Part shown: positions 25,444 to 33,715 of the stretch, in pieces | How positions within the stretch are numbered: position 1 is the stretch's first letter | How the letters are laid out: the number at the start of each line of letters is the position of its first letter | DNA from: Caryophanales bacterium UBA6380 | Lineage (GTDB): Bacteria; Bacillota_I; Bacilli_A; RFN20; CAG-826 | Direction: 5' to 3' | Length of the DNA: 64,000 nucleotides | NCBI GenBank assembly: GCA_002438785.1 | Contig: DJQS01000011.1 | Coordinates: 94,903 to 158,902, forward strand | Program-made: the position numbers and the translations under genes | Notes under the pieces: model-generated | What the model saw: the letters and a program-made list of their open reading frames with translations, nothing else | Told to the model about the DNA's origin: nothing | Database searches by the model: none

Positions 25444-26169
25444 TTAAACAACGTATAAATAAATTGATACAAACTGTAAAATAGTTCCAATTAAGACAAA
25501 AATATGAAAAACAGTATGAAACCAAACTGATTTTTTACTACCTATTCCATATAATATTGATCCTAAAGTATAACTAATTCCACCCATTAATAATAAAATA
25601 AACCCATTAAAACCTATAATATTTAATAATTCTTTAGCTTCAAATATAATCATCCATCCACTAGCTATATACATAATAAAACTTAATATTTTAAATTTAT
25701 TAATATTAATTGAATTAAAAACAATACCAAGAATTATTAAAATATAAACGATCGCTAAAATAATATAACCTGAATAAGGAATTATATTATAAAGTTTTAC
25801 ATTTCTTAAAGAAATTAAACAATAAGGAGTGTAAGTCCCAGAAATTAATAAATAAACTGTGTCGTGATCAATAATCCTTAATACTTTCTTTCCATTATTT
25901 CTTTTTAATGCATGGTAAATACAACTAATAGTATATGTAATCATTAGTGATATAGAATAAATTGCAATAGATAATATCTTAATAATATACGAAGAATAAC
26001 TTAATGGATTAGATGAATCTAATCCATTAATATAACCAGTATTAATTATTTTTATTAACGAAAAAATTAAAATAAAAATTCCAAATAATGCACCTAATCC
26101 ATGTGTGATACTATTCCATAATTCATGTCGCAATTTATAATTTGGTAATTTAACTTCTTCTAAACTCAT
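25444..26169 (-). CDS. HlyIII/PAQR family membrane protein (YqfA-like)
   Basis: 241-residue protein with seven hydrophobic segments. The zinc-site signatures of the HlyIII/PAQR family are present: ELWNSITHGLGA near the N-terminus, SCIYHAL, DHDTVYLLISGTYTPYC and, at the end, WFHTVFHIFVLIG. Members are predicted metal-dependent membrane hydrolases; the bacterial role is not settled, and the haemolysin name is historical. Ribosome site AGAGG. A repeat-rich operator-like sequence overlaps its promoter region. Confidence 0.9.
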   Translation of the reverse strand: MSLEEVKLPNYKLRHELWNSITHGLGALFGIFILIFSLIKIINTGYINGLDSSNPLSYSSYIIKILSIAIYSISLMITYTISCIYHALKRNNGKKVLRIIDHDTVYLLISGTYTPYCLISLRNVKLYNIIPYSGYIILAIVYILIILGIVFNSININKFKILSFIMYIASGWMIIFEAKELLNIIGFNGFILLLMGGISYTLGSILYGIGSKKSVWFHTVFHIFVLIGTILQFVSIYLYVV

Positions 26170-26181
26170 AATTAAAACCTC

Positions 26182-26212
26182 TATATCTAGTATATAATAC
26201 TAGTATATCTAG
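26182..26212. repeat. Direct and inverted repeats upstream of the HlyIII gene
   Basis: TATATCTAG occurs at 26182-26190 and again at 26204-26212, and CTAGTAT/ATACTAG forms a perfect inverted repeat at 26187-26203. It sits 13-43 bases upstream of the start codon, over the expected -10 region, so it could be a repressor operator. In such AT-rich DNA chance is possible. Confidence 0.4.
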
Positions 26213-26235
26213 TTAATTAATTATTTCAATAGTTT

Positions 26236-26898
26236 TTATTTAGTTTCAATTAATTCGTTTCTTTTTTTATTAAAATTTCCTTCTTTGACTCCACCAATTT
26301 TAAAAACCTTATTAACAGTAATATAAATTAAAGGTGTAACAACCATTGCTGAAATAATTTCAAATAAAGCCCCTAGACTTATAAAGGTAGCAACAAAACT
26401 AACAAAAGTATAATTCTTAATCATCTCTCCAAGTCCTAAAGCTCTAGAGATATAAAAAGGATCTAAGATACCAAATAAATACCAAAATAAGACAACAATT
26501 ATTGTATGAAATAATGTCAATATACCCGAACAAGGTAAAATTAATGAAGCATATAATTTTTGTGAACAACACTTTTTTAATATATCAAAAGTAAGTCCAC
26601 TAACTAAACCAAATATCATTCTTGGCAGAATTGAAATAAATGGATTTAAGAAAAAATAATTCCCAGTTCCTGGATATTGTATAGCTTTTAGTAATGAAAA
26701 AACACCCATAATTGTCCCATATAATAATCCTTTTTTATAGCCAAATAAACTAGCACCAATAAGGACTAAAATATGAATTGTTGTAAAACTAACAAACCCA
26801 ATATTTATATAGCCTAAATAATCAACAAACGTAAATAAAATAATTAGTGCAATAAACATTGCGTCATAACTTATACTCTTTATAACTTTATTTTTCAT
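26236..26898 (-). CDS. panT: ECF transporter S component, probable pantothenate carrier (PanT-like)
   Basis: 220-residue protein with about six membrane segments. The S-component features are a first helix with YDAMFIALIILFTFV, the stretch HILVLIGASLFGYKKGLLYGTIMG and the loop NPFISILPRMIFGLVSGL. This layout resembles pantothenate or folate S components. The gene overlaps coaX by 11 bases, which argues for pantothenate since coaX phosphorylates it. The shared ECF module (EcfA, EcfA', EcfT) is encoded elsewhere. The substrate is inferred from context. Confidence 0.75.
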   Translation of the reverse strand: MKNKVIKSISYDAMFIALIILFTFVDYLGYINIGFVSFTTIHILVLIGASLFGYKKGLLYGTIMGVFSLLKAIQYPGTGNYFFLNPFISILPRMIFGLVSGLTFDILKKCCSQKLYASLILPCSGILTLFHTIIVVLFWYLFGILDPFYISRALGLGEMIKNYTFVSFVATFISLGALFEIISAMVVTPLIYITVNKVFKIGGVKEGNFNKKRNELIETK

Positions 26899-27643
26899 AC
26901 GAATTTACCTTATAAATTTCTAATAACCCTTCTAAAACCACATTTTTTTCATAAATAAAGTTATCTAAATGCTTAATAACTGAATTAGCATATCCACCAG
27001 TAATAATTCTTTTTACTTTATAGCCAAGTTCTAACTCTATTTTATTAGCAAATTCATTAATCATAAAAGCATGCCCTAAAACAATACCTGATTCAATTGA
27101 ATCTTTAGTATTTTTACCAATAACATTTTTTGGAGCAATTAAAGGAACTTCAATTAATAATGAAGTTGAATTAACTAAAGCATTTAATGAAATGCCAAGT
27201 CCGCTAGTAATAATTCCACCAATAAAATTACCATATTTATCTATTACGTAAATTTTGCTTGCTGTACCTAAATCACATACTAAACAAGCTTCTTTAAATT
27301 TAGTATAAGCGCCAATTGCGCCAGAAAGCATATCAGCACCTAATTCACTAGGATTGTCAATTTTAATCGCCATCCTAGTTCTAAGTGATTTTGAAACTAT
27401 AAGCGAATTTAAAGAAAAAACTTTACTTATTGCTTCTTTTAAAATCAATGTTAATGATGGAACAACTGAACTTATTAATGATCCATTTATATTTTTTTCT
27501 TTAATAAGTGAAGAAATAATAATTGCATATTCATCACTACTTTTGTTACGATCTGTTTTAACTAAATAAGTATCTACTAACTTATTTTTATCAAATAGAC
27601 CAAGTTTAATCATGGAATTACCACAATCGACAACTAATATCAT
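26888..27643 (-). CDS. coaX: Type III pantothenate kinase
   Basis: 251-residue ASKHA-fold kinase for the first step of CoA synthesis. The N-terminal phosphate loop is VVDCGNSMIKLGLF, and the active-site motifs GADMLSGAIGA and CLVCDLGTASKIYVID are present, as is the late GGITSGLGISLNALV. Ribosome site AGGAGG. With the overlapping ECF gene downstream and coaD at 34647-35132 the window covers uptake and two CoA enzymes; the middle steps (CoaBC) are elsewhere. Confidence 0.95.
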   Translation of the reverse strand: MILVVDCGNSMIKLGLFDKNKLVDTYLVKTDRNKSSDEYAIIISSLIKEKNINGSLISSVVPSLTLILKEAISKVFSLNSLIVSKSLRTRMAIKIDNPSELGADMLSGAIGAYTKFKEACLVCDLGTASKIYVIDKYGNFIGGIITSGLGISLNALVNSTSLLIEVPLIAPKNVIGKNTKDSIESGIVLGHAFMINEFANKIELELGYKVKRIITGGYANSVIKHLDNFIYEKNVVLEGLLEIYKVNSYEK

Positions 27644-27691
27644 ATTTTCCTCCTACAAGCTTTAAATATTTTTAAAGTCTCGTGCTTATTT

Positions 27692-27720
27692 AATATATAC
27701 TTTTTAATTAATTTTTACAA
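27692..27720 (-). promoter_or_regulatory. Promoter of coaX-ECF operon
   Basis: On the minus strand TTGTAA (27715-27720) and TATATT (27692-27697) are spaced 17 bases. It lies directly after the terminator of the upstream SipW unit and about 50 bases before the coaX start. Confidence 0.65.
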
Positions 27721-27748
27721 ATAAAAGGAGTAACAAGTTGTTACTCCT
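27721..27748 (-). terminator. Intrinsic terminator after the second sipW
   Basis: Stem AGGAGTAACA/TGTTACTCCT with a 3-base loop, followed by TTTTATTT on the minus strand, 21 bases after the sipW stop. Confidence 0.9.
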
Positions 27749-27768
27749 AAATATTTAAGTTTATATAA

Positions 27769-28728
27769 TTATTTAAGTTCTATTACTTTAACTTTAGGTA
27801 ATTTATTAATCTCTTCTTGATTAATTCGATCTTTAACGCTATTAAATTGACTTTCATATAATTTAACTTTTTTATTATCAAATATATCTAAAATAATTAA
27901 AGAGAGTAAGGTATATGTAATGCTAACTAAGCCAACATAACTTCCACTAAAAGAAAAGATAATTCCTAATGGATAATTATTATAACCAGTATAATGATAC
28001 AAAATGTCACTACTTTTAACTAAATAATAATCACTTGAACTATTAGCATCACCTCTAAAAGTATAATAAATTTCATTATTTACTTCTAGCTTAGCAATTA
28101 CTCTATGAACTATTAGATTATTTTTATTATTTTTATAAGCATATATATCAAATAATTTAATATCATCATTATTATTAACTTTTTCTAATGAAATTAATGA
28201 ATACGTTTTTATTTGATCATTTAAATTCATATCTTTAAGATATGAATTTTCTTCATTTTTATAACTCATTGATCCACTATTTATAGTTACATAAGTTTTA
28301 TTATTTATTTCATATAAATTATTAGATAACTTTGAATAAACTGTAAAAGAGAATATAAAAATAAAAATTATAGAAAATATAATATCAAAAATAATTTTTA
28401 ATATTATATTTCTTTTTTTATTTTTAACCTTTAAATCATATCTTTTAATATATAAAGGCTTATAATCATTATTTAATGGTGGATTAGATGCATCAATTGT
28501 TAAATTAATTGATTTCTTAGAATTAATTAGCCTATATTCAATAGGTCGATTATCTTTATATTCCTTAATAGACATATTCATATCATTTTTATATGTCTTA
28601 TCTAATTTATTATTCTTTATTTTTTCTTTAAATAAAGAATAATTATCTAAAATAATTAAAAGAATAATTATAAAAATAATTGTTAATAATAAAACATTAA
28701 GTAATATAGATTGAGTTTGTTTAGTCAT
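27769..28728 (-). CDS. sipW: SipW-type signal peptidase I, enlarged (second copy)
   Basis: 319-residue paralogue of the peptidase at 10966-11958. Catalytic residues are Ser153 in INSGSM, His208 in LIVHRVI and Asp227 in RGDANSSSD. It shares the extra N-terminal membrane segment (about 8-27) and an ~80-residue cytoplasmic stretch before the second membrane segment (about 110-131), plus a C-terminal membrane segment. It lies downstream of a large surface-protein gene and a tiny secreted-peptide gene, its likely substrates. No Shine-Dalgarno sequence is present, but TATAAT lies 7 bases before the ATG, so it may have its own leaderless transcript. Confidence 0.88.
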   Translation of the reverse strand: MTKQTQSILLNVLLLTIIFIIILLIILDNYSLFKEKIKNNKLDKTYKNDMNMSIKEYKDNRPIEYRLINSKKSINLTIDASNPPLNNDYKPLYIKRYDLKVKNKKRNIILKIIFDIIFSIIFIFIFSFTVYSKLSNNLYEINNKTYVTINSGSMSYKNEENSYLKDMNLNDQIKTYSLISLEKVNNNDDIKLFDIYAYKNNKNNLIVHRVIAKLEVNNEIYYTFRGDANSSSDYYLVKSSDILYHYTGYNNYPLGIIFSFSGSYVGLVSITYTLLSLIILDIFDNKKVKLYESQFNSVKDRINQEEINKLPKVKVIELK

Positions 28729-28735
28729 ATTTAAA

Positions 28736-28741
28736 ATTATA
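28736..28741 (-). promoter_or_regulatory. -10 element of a leaderless transcript for the second sipW
   Basis: A perfect TATAAT on the minus strand, seven bases before the ATG at 28728, with no ribosome site. No good -35 is seen at 16-18 bases. Confidence 0.4.
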
Positions 28742-28768
28742 TTAAAATAATTAAAGGATTAATAGATT

Positions 28769-28912
28769 TTATTTATTATTATTAAATCCTATTTCATACT
28801 CTAAGTTATTACTATAACTATTATTTGAATTAGTTTTAGTAATAACCCAAGCAGAAATACCTACTCCAATTAATCCTGATAATAATATTAAAGTTAATAA
28901 GAGTTTTTTCAT
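28769..28912 (-). CDS. 47-residue secreted peptide with SipW-type signal
   Basis: The frame encodes a basic start (MKKLLL), a hydrophobic segment and G-V-G-I-S-A-W-V, the same SAW motif as the SipW-linked proteins. About 25 Asn/Ser-rich residues follow. Processed at the usual place it would leave a mature peptide of roughly 25 residues. It begins 6 bases after the TGA of the 839-residue gene, in the same frame, and ends 40 bases before sipW. The ribosome site is weak. Function unknown; it may be a minor fibre component, a signalling peptide or a truncated gene remnant. Confidence 0.6.
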   Translation of the reverse strand: MKKLLLTLILLSGLIGVGISAWVITKTNSNNSYSNNLEYEIGFNNNK

Positions 28913-28918
28913 AAGGTG

Positions 28919-31438
28919 TCATTTATATAATTTAATACCAATTATAACAGCTCTTTTTTTATTTGTCGAAATTTCAATAGTTTTAGTAGGATTGAATGTA
29001 TAAGCTAAAGTCTTCGACAATGTTTTTCCATCAGTATTTTTATCCATAGACAATGTCACACCATTTACAGTAACATCACAAGTATCATTTTTCCATGCAT
29101 AACCAATTAATTCAATTTTAGAAACTTCTTCTTTAGTTTCAAAAGATAAATTTCCAGCTTTTTTGCTTGTTCCAAGCCTAATACCACCTTTAGTATTTGA
29201 AGTAAAACCATTTTCAGCATTTATTAAAGAAGTAATCATGCCACTATCGTTAGTAGAAGATTGTAATGCAACATCTAGAAAATTTTCTTTGCTTATAGAT
29301 TGCGAATAAATATCTCCACTTATTGTTTCGCTTTCAGCTTCAAATTTATATTCACCAAGCAAAGTATAAGAAGTACCCTCTTCAACTTTTAAAAGAAGTT
29401 TATTACTAATAACATCATTATATTTAGCAGTTATCTCAGTTTCCCCAACACTTAAAGCATGAATTATTCCATCATTAGAAATGGTAGCAACACTAGGATT
29501 AGATGAACTCCATTCCAAAGTAACATTTATTTGACTTGGATTTGTAGTAACGGTGACTTTTCTATCAGCATCACCTAATTTCATTGTCATTTCATTTTCA
29601 AGCGTAATTGAAGTAGGGACAACATCAACACTTTCATAACTTATAATTACACCATAATAATTATTATATTTACCTTTACTAATTGTACCAAATACTTGTA
29701 TTTTTATCTTATAACCAACTTTCATTGCAGGAGTAGGATCATCACCTTTTTTAAAATCATAGCTATATTTGTACTCAGTATAACTTAATGATTTATTATC
29801 ATTATTTTCAATACGTGATCCATAAATTACTAATTTATTATTATTTGAATCAACTAAAGTAAATCTACCATATTCAGCTTTTTCAATTGAATAAACAGTA
29901 CCTTCAACTTCATAAAGGTGGGTAGAATCATAAGTAGTATCGGATAAAACTTTTTCAATAGTAGATTGAATAGGTTTACTTAAATCAATAACTTCATAGC
30001 CAATTACATAAGCTCCTTCTTGTTCTACTTTAAATGAATAATCCTCTAAATAAACTTTATCACCACCATTTAAAGTGTAATAAACTTTACTTAATTCATA
30101 ACCTTCATTTGCTTTAACAGTAAAACTTATAGATGAACCTAATTGATATTTACTATCTTCTTTAGCATCGGTTATAGTAACTTCTGCACCAGTTAATGTA
30201 TCATCAATATTGATAGTAACAGTCTTAACTGGTTCTTCTTTCTTACTAACTTCTAATTTAAAAACATTTTCACCTTCTAATAATGTAAAGTATTCTTCAG
30301 TTAGTTTAGTTTCGTTTAAATAAGCTACATAACTAAATCCATCATCAACTGTAACTTTATAAGTAACCTTACTACCGACATTATATTCTTCATTTAATTT
30401 AAGCTCAGTACCTTTATCATCAAGAAATTTAACTGTAGCGTGTTCAACATCGTTATATAAAATGCTACCTTTTTTAACTTCATCAACTAATTCATATTTA
30501 AATTTATAATTTACACCTTCTAAGAAATTGTAACTTCCTTCGTAAGTATAACCTTTATTTGTAGCTCTAGTTGTAGAAGCTACTTTCTTCATACTAACTT
30601 TATCTTCATTTATATAAATTACATCATCTTTAAGTAATTTTCCTTCATCTAAAGTTAAAGTTAAACTATGTTCTCCAGTAACTAATTTATTATCTTTTAA
30701 TCCTTCAATAGTTAAACTAGATCCACTAATTTCAGGTAAAGTAATTTCACCTGTTAATTTTTCAACAGGTTTAACTTCACTACTTCCACCAAGTTGAATA
30801 GTATATCTAAAAGCAACACCATCAAAAGCTTTAACTAAACTTTCAAAATTTTTAACTTGCTCTTCTTTAGCTAAATCTTTCCAAACAATTTGTGGATTAT
30901 TTCCTAATTTTTCACTCCAAGAGAAAGTAAATGTATAAGGATATCCATCATTTTCATATTGAGCATCAAGCCAAGTTTTATAATTAATTGTGCTATCAAT
31001 AGGCAAAGCAATATAACTTAATAAATTCTCTAACCTAGTTCCTTCTAAAGCTTTCTTTGTTTCTTTATCAATAGCCTCAGTTTTAATAACTAAATTAGGT
31101 CGATATTGTTCACTAACTAAATCCCAGTACTTATCTTTTAAAGCTTGATAAGGAGAAACATTTAATCCGCCATCTTTTTTAACACCTTTAATTAAATAAG
31201 ATTTAGATAAATTTTCTTCACCATAATATTCTTTAGGTGCATCAAATTTAATTTTTTCATTAGTATCTTTTTCTTTAACTTCCAAATCAAAGTCGCTATT
31301 TCCAACTGTAGTGATTTCAAAAGGAATTTCACCATCTTTTGAAGTAAAGCCTCCATTAACTGTCCAAGTAGCATAAGCAGTTCCGATTAAACTTCCGACA
31401 CTAAGAACACCTATAAGTAATTTACCAACCTTTTTCAT
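28919..31438 (-). CDS. Large secreted surface protein with BIG2 Ig-like domain
   Basis: 839-residue protein with a signal of the SipW-linked kind (LLIGVLSVGSLIGTAYATWTVN, motif AYATW). Visible regions are several beta-rich segments in the first 430 residues. At about 500-590 is an OB-fold-like stretch (LYEVEGTVYSIEKAEYGRFT, then IKIQVFGTISKG). A bacterial Ig-like group 2 domain follows at about 595-680 (VTLEWSSSNPSVATISNDG, then VGETEITAKY), and finally a C-terminal beta domain resembling carbohydrate-binding or adhesin modules. No LPXTG or membrane anchor is seen. Ribosome site GGGAGG. Likely an adhesin or matrix protein; the exact role is unknown. Confidence 0.85.
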   Translation of the reverse strand: MKKVGKLLIGVLSVGSLIGTAYATWTVNGGFTSKDGEIPFEITTVGNSDFDLEVKEKDTNEKIKFDAPKEYYGEENLSKSYLIKGVKKDGGLNVSPYQALKDKYWDLVSEQYRPNLVIKTEAIDKETKKALEGTRLENLLSYIALPIDSTINYKTWLDAQYENDGYPYTFTFSWSEKLGNNPQIVWKDLAKEEQVKNFESLVKAFDGVAFRYTIQLGGSSEVKPVEKLTGEITLPEISGSSLTIEGLKDNKLVTGEHSLTLTLDEGKLLKDDVIYINEDKVSMKKVASTTRATNKGYTYEGSYNFLEGVNYKFKYELVDEVKKGSILYNDVEHATVKFLDDKGTELKLNEEYNVGSKVTYKVTVDDGFSYVAYLNETKLTEEYFTLLEGENVFKLEVSKKEEPVKTVTINIDDTLTGAEVTITDAKEDSKYQLGSSISFTVKANEGYELSKVYYTLNGGDKVYLEDYSFKVEQEGAYVIGYEVIDLSKPIQSTIEKVLSDTTYDSTHLYEVEGTVYSIEKAEYGRFTLVDSNNNKLVIYGSRIENNDNKSLSYTEYKYSYDFKKGDDPTPAMKVGYKIKIQVFGTISKGKYNNYYGVIISYESVDVVPTSITLENEMTMKLGDADRKVTVTTNPSQINVTLEWSSSNPSVATISNDGIIHALSVGETEITAKYNDVISNKLLLKVEEGTSYTLLGEYKFEAESETISGDIYSQSISKENFLDVALQSSTNDSGMITSLINAENGFTSNTKGGIRLGTSKKAGNLSFETKEEVSKIELIGYAWKNDTCDVTVNGVTLSMDKNTDGKTLSKTLAYTFNPTKTIEISTNKKRAVIIGIKLYK

Positions 31439-31601
31439 TAAGAATCCTCCCTTTTAGCAAATGTTTAATAAATTAAATCGTTAAAAAAGTAATATAAAAA
31501 ACTCAGATAAAAATTCTCTTTCTAAACATATTTTATAAAACTTTTCATGAATTTATAATATCACATCTGTATTTTGAAATGAAAATATATTTATTAAAAA
31601 G

Positions 31602-31618
31602 TTGTAAATAAATTGTAA
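31602..31618 (+). promoter_or_regulatory. TTGTAA direct repeat upstream of second SipW unit
   Basis: TTGTAA occurs at 31602-31607 and 31613-31618, an 11-base pitch, in the 275-base gap before the 839-residue gene. It resembles the TTGTRA repeats in front of the first SipW operon, though on the opposite strand relative to the gene. The rest of the gap shows no gene. Confidence 0.3.
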
Positions 31619-31713
31619 TATGTTTTCGTTAATCATTAACACATTAAGATATCAACTAATAGTTAAATTCAAAAAAATATTTAACTTCTAAAGACTTTTT
31701 ATAAAAAATTAGA

Positions 31714-32409
31714 TTATTTTATTTTACTTAACTTAATTAATTTATCTATTAAATTAGTAATTATATAAAATATTGGTATAATTAAAAATATAACCCAACT
31801 AGGACTCCAACCATTAAAAGTATTTGTATATGTTCCATATAATCCTATAATTAAATAAATACTAATAACTAAAAATACGATATTAAAACGTCTTATATCT
31901 TTATAAATATAGCAATCATAAATACTACTTGGTAAAAACCCAATAAAAAAGATAGGCCAAAATACAAAAAATCCAAGATTATTCTTATTTAGTATTAATC
32001 CTAATACTAAATAAATAATAAATATTATAAGCAAAGAAATAGATAAAACTAAAGAACTAATCAAACGTTGTTTTTTCTTTTTATTATAAAATTTATAAAA
32101 ACTCTCTTTACCAAAATGTACTTTTTTATCTCTAGGAGCTTTAAATTTAACCTCTTCTTCAATTATAACATCATCATTGCGTTTACTTAAAATATCATCT
32201 ATTTTTTTATTAGTATCAATTAAATCACTTATAGAAACATGGTAAATATTAGCTAATTCATGAAGTTGATCATAAGTTAAATCAACCTCTCCTTCTTCAA
32301 TTTTAATAATAAGATCAGAACTAATATTTAATAAATTAGCTAATTCATTAATACTATAACCAAACTCTTCTCTAAATTCTTTTAATCGATTTCCAAGTAA
32401 TTTATCCAT
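31714..32409 (-). CDS. XRE-family membrane-bound transcriptional regulator
   Basis: 231 residues: an N-terminal Cro/C1-type helix-turn-helix (GNRLKEFREEFGYSINELAN, then LLNISSDLIIKIEEGEVDLT), a charged linker to about residue 110, then four hydrophobic membrane segments. Such XRE proteins with a membrane tail are common in Bacilli and may sense envelope state. It follows the YitT gene by 29 bases on the same strand and has no Shine-Dalgarno sequence. The target genes are unknown. Confidence 0.85.
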   Translation of the reverse strand: MDKLLGNRLKEFREEFGYSINELANLLNISSDLIIKIEEGEVDLTYDQLHELANIYHVSISDLIDTNKKIDDILSKRNDDVIIEEEVKFKAPRDKKVHFGKESFYKFYNKKKKQRLISSLVLSISLLIIFIIYLVLGLILNKNNLGFFVFWPIFFIGFLPSSIYDCYIYKDIRRFNIVFLVISIYLIIGLYGTYTNTFNGWSPSWVIFLIIPIFYIITNLIDKLIKLSKIK

Positions 32410-32438
32410 ATATCTATATTATTATATTTAAAATAATT

Positions 32439-33521
32439 TTATTGAATAGGTTTTCTAAAAAATTTTCCATAAACTTGTTCCATTGGAACAACATTAATAA
32501 AAACACTAGGATCAATTTCTTTTGTAATTCTAATTACCTTTTTTACTTCACTTTTCCTTACAGCAATATCGATAATAAATAAATCTTTACCACTATAACC
32601 ACCTTTCCCTTGAATAATAGTACATCCATGAGGAATCGCAGCAATAATTGCTTGAGATAAATTATAATTAGGAGTGATGATTTTCATTTCATATTTTTTA
32701 TTAGTCGTATTAATTGTATCAACTACTAGCGAAACAACTATCATATATAAAATAGTGAATAAGAAAATAATAATTGCTGTAGGAACTTCTACTCTACCTA
32801 AACCACCACTATCTGGAAATAACTTCTCATTTAATGGTAAAACAGATAAAATCGAGTAGACAGTCACAACAATTAAATTTAAAAAAGCACTCCATTTTCC
32901 AATTTGAACAGATTTTCTTTCACTAATATAAAAAGCAATAATATCTGTTCCTCCAGCTGTAGTATCAATAATATAAGCTAAAGCAGCAGCAATACCTGTA
33001 CACATTCCAGCAAATAAAACTCTAGCTACAGTTTCTGTTGCCATTTTCGCACTTATTAAATTAATAATATTATTCGGATCATCACTTTTAATCAAAATAC
33101 CAAAGATAGAAGCAAAAATAACATTTAATAAAGAATAAATAGCAAATTTTTTACCGACTTTAAAAAATCCCAAGAAAAATAAAGGAATATTAACTAATAA
33201 ATAAAAACACCAATATACAATATTATAATTAATATCACTACTCATAAATTCAAAACCGCATAATTTTAAAATAGTTGCTAAAGATTGAGAAATTCCACTA
33301 GCTCCACAACTTGCTAAATGTTTAATGGTTGCTTCATTAGCAATACTAGGATCAATCGCTTGAAAATTTGGTTGTATAAAGCAATTAAATCCAAAGGCAA
33401 AAACAATTCCACTTAACGCAGTTATAAAAACCATATAACTATTCTTAATTATTGAATTCAAAATAGGGTGATCAAATAAATAATTTTTAATGTTTTTCTT
33501 AAATTTTATAAATTTATACAT
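32439..33521 (-). CDS. YitT family membrane protein (DUF161/DUF2179)
   Basis: 360-residue protein. It has about six membrane segments with the family motifs ALAYIIDTTAGGTDIIAFYIS and FGFNCFIQPN, followed by a cytoplasmic DUF2179 domain (HGCTIIQGKGGYSGKD, then a ferredoxin-like fold ending VYGKFFRKP). Function in Bacilli is not settled; a transport or sensing role is presumed. No Shine-Dalgarno sequence is seen. TAATAT (33529-33534) lies 7 bases before the ATG. Confidence 0.9.
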   Translation of the reverse strand: MYKFIKFKKNIKNYLFDHPILNSIIKNSYMVFITALSGIVFAFGFNCFIQPNFQAIDPSIANEATIKHLASCGASGISQSLATILKLCGFEFMSSDINYNIVYWCFYLLVNIPLFFLGFFKVGKKFAIYSLLNVIFASIFGILIKSDDPNNIINLISAKMATETVARVLFAGMCTGIAAALAYIIDTTAGGTDIIAFYISERKSVQIGKWSAFLNLIVVTVYSILSVLPLNEKLFPDSGGLGRVEVPTAIIIFLFTILYMIVVSLVVDTINTTNKKYEMKIITPNYNLSQAIIAAIPHGCTIIQGKGGYSGKDLFIIDIAVRKSEVKKVIRITKEIDPSVFINVVPMEQVYGKFFRKPIQ

Positions 33522-33528
33522 AACAAAA

Positions 33529-33534
33529 ATATTA
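33529..33534 (-). promoter_or_regulatory. -10 element of a leaderless transcript for the YitT gene
   Basis: TAATAT on the minus strand, seven bases before the ATG at 33521, with no ribosome site. An overlapping TAAAAT four bases further upstream is an alternative. Confidence 0.4.
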
Positions 33535-33715
33535 TTTTACAAAATAGTTTTAATAACAAGAAAAAAATAATAATCATCTATAAATCTTCATCTTTTCATA
33601 TAGCATTTAATTTTAAAACTTTATATATATTTATATATATAATTAAAAAAATAAAGTTGTTAATTTATTTAACTAGTGTTATTATTTTTATTGCATATTA
33701 TTTGAGGTAATTTAC

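Noticed and set aside
28912..28921. Possible recoded TGA (Trp) fusing the 839-residue protein in frame to the 47-residue peptide
   Set aside because: TGA is a true stop elsewhere in the window (the ATGA overlap at 10966-10969, adk stop at 45106), and the peptide has its own signal sequence starting at an ATG.
31714..32409. XRE regulator as a prophage repressor
   Set aside because: It has four membrane segments, sits in a short unit with a YitT gene, and no phage gene, integrase or attachment site is near.
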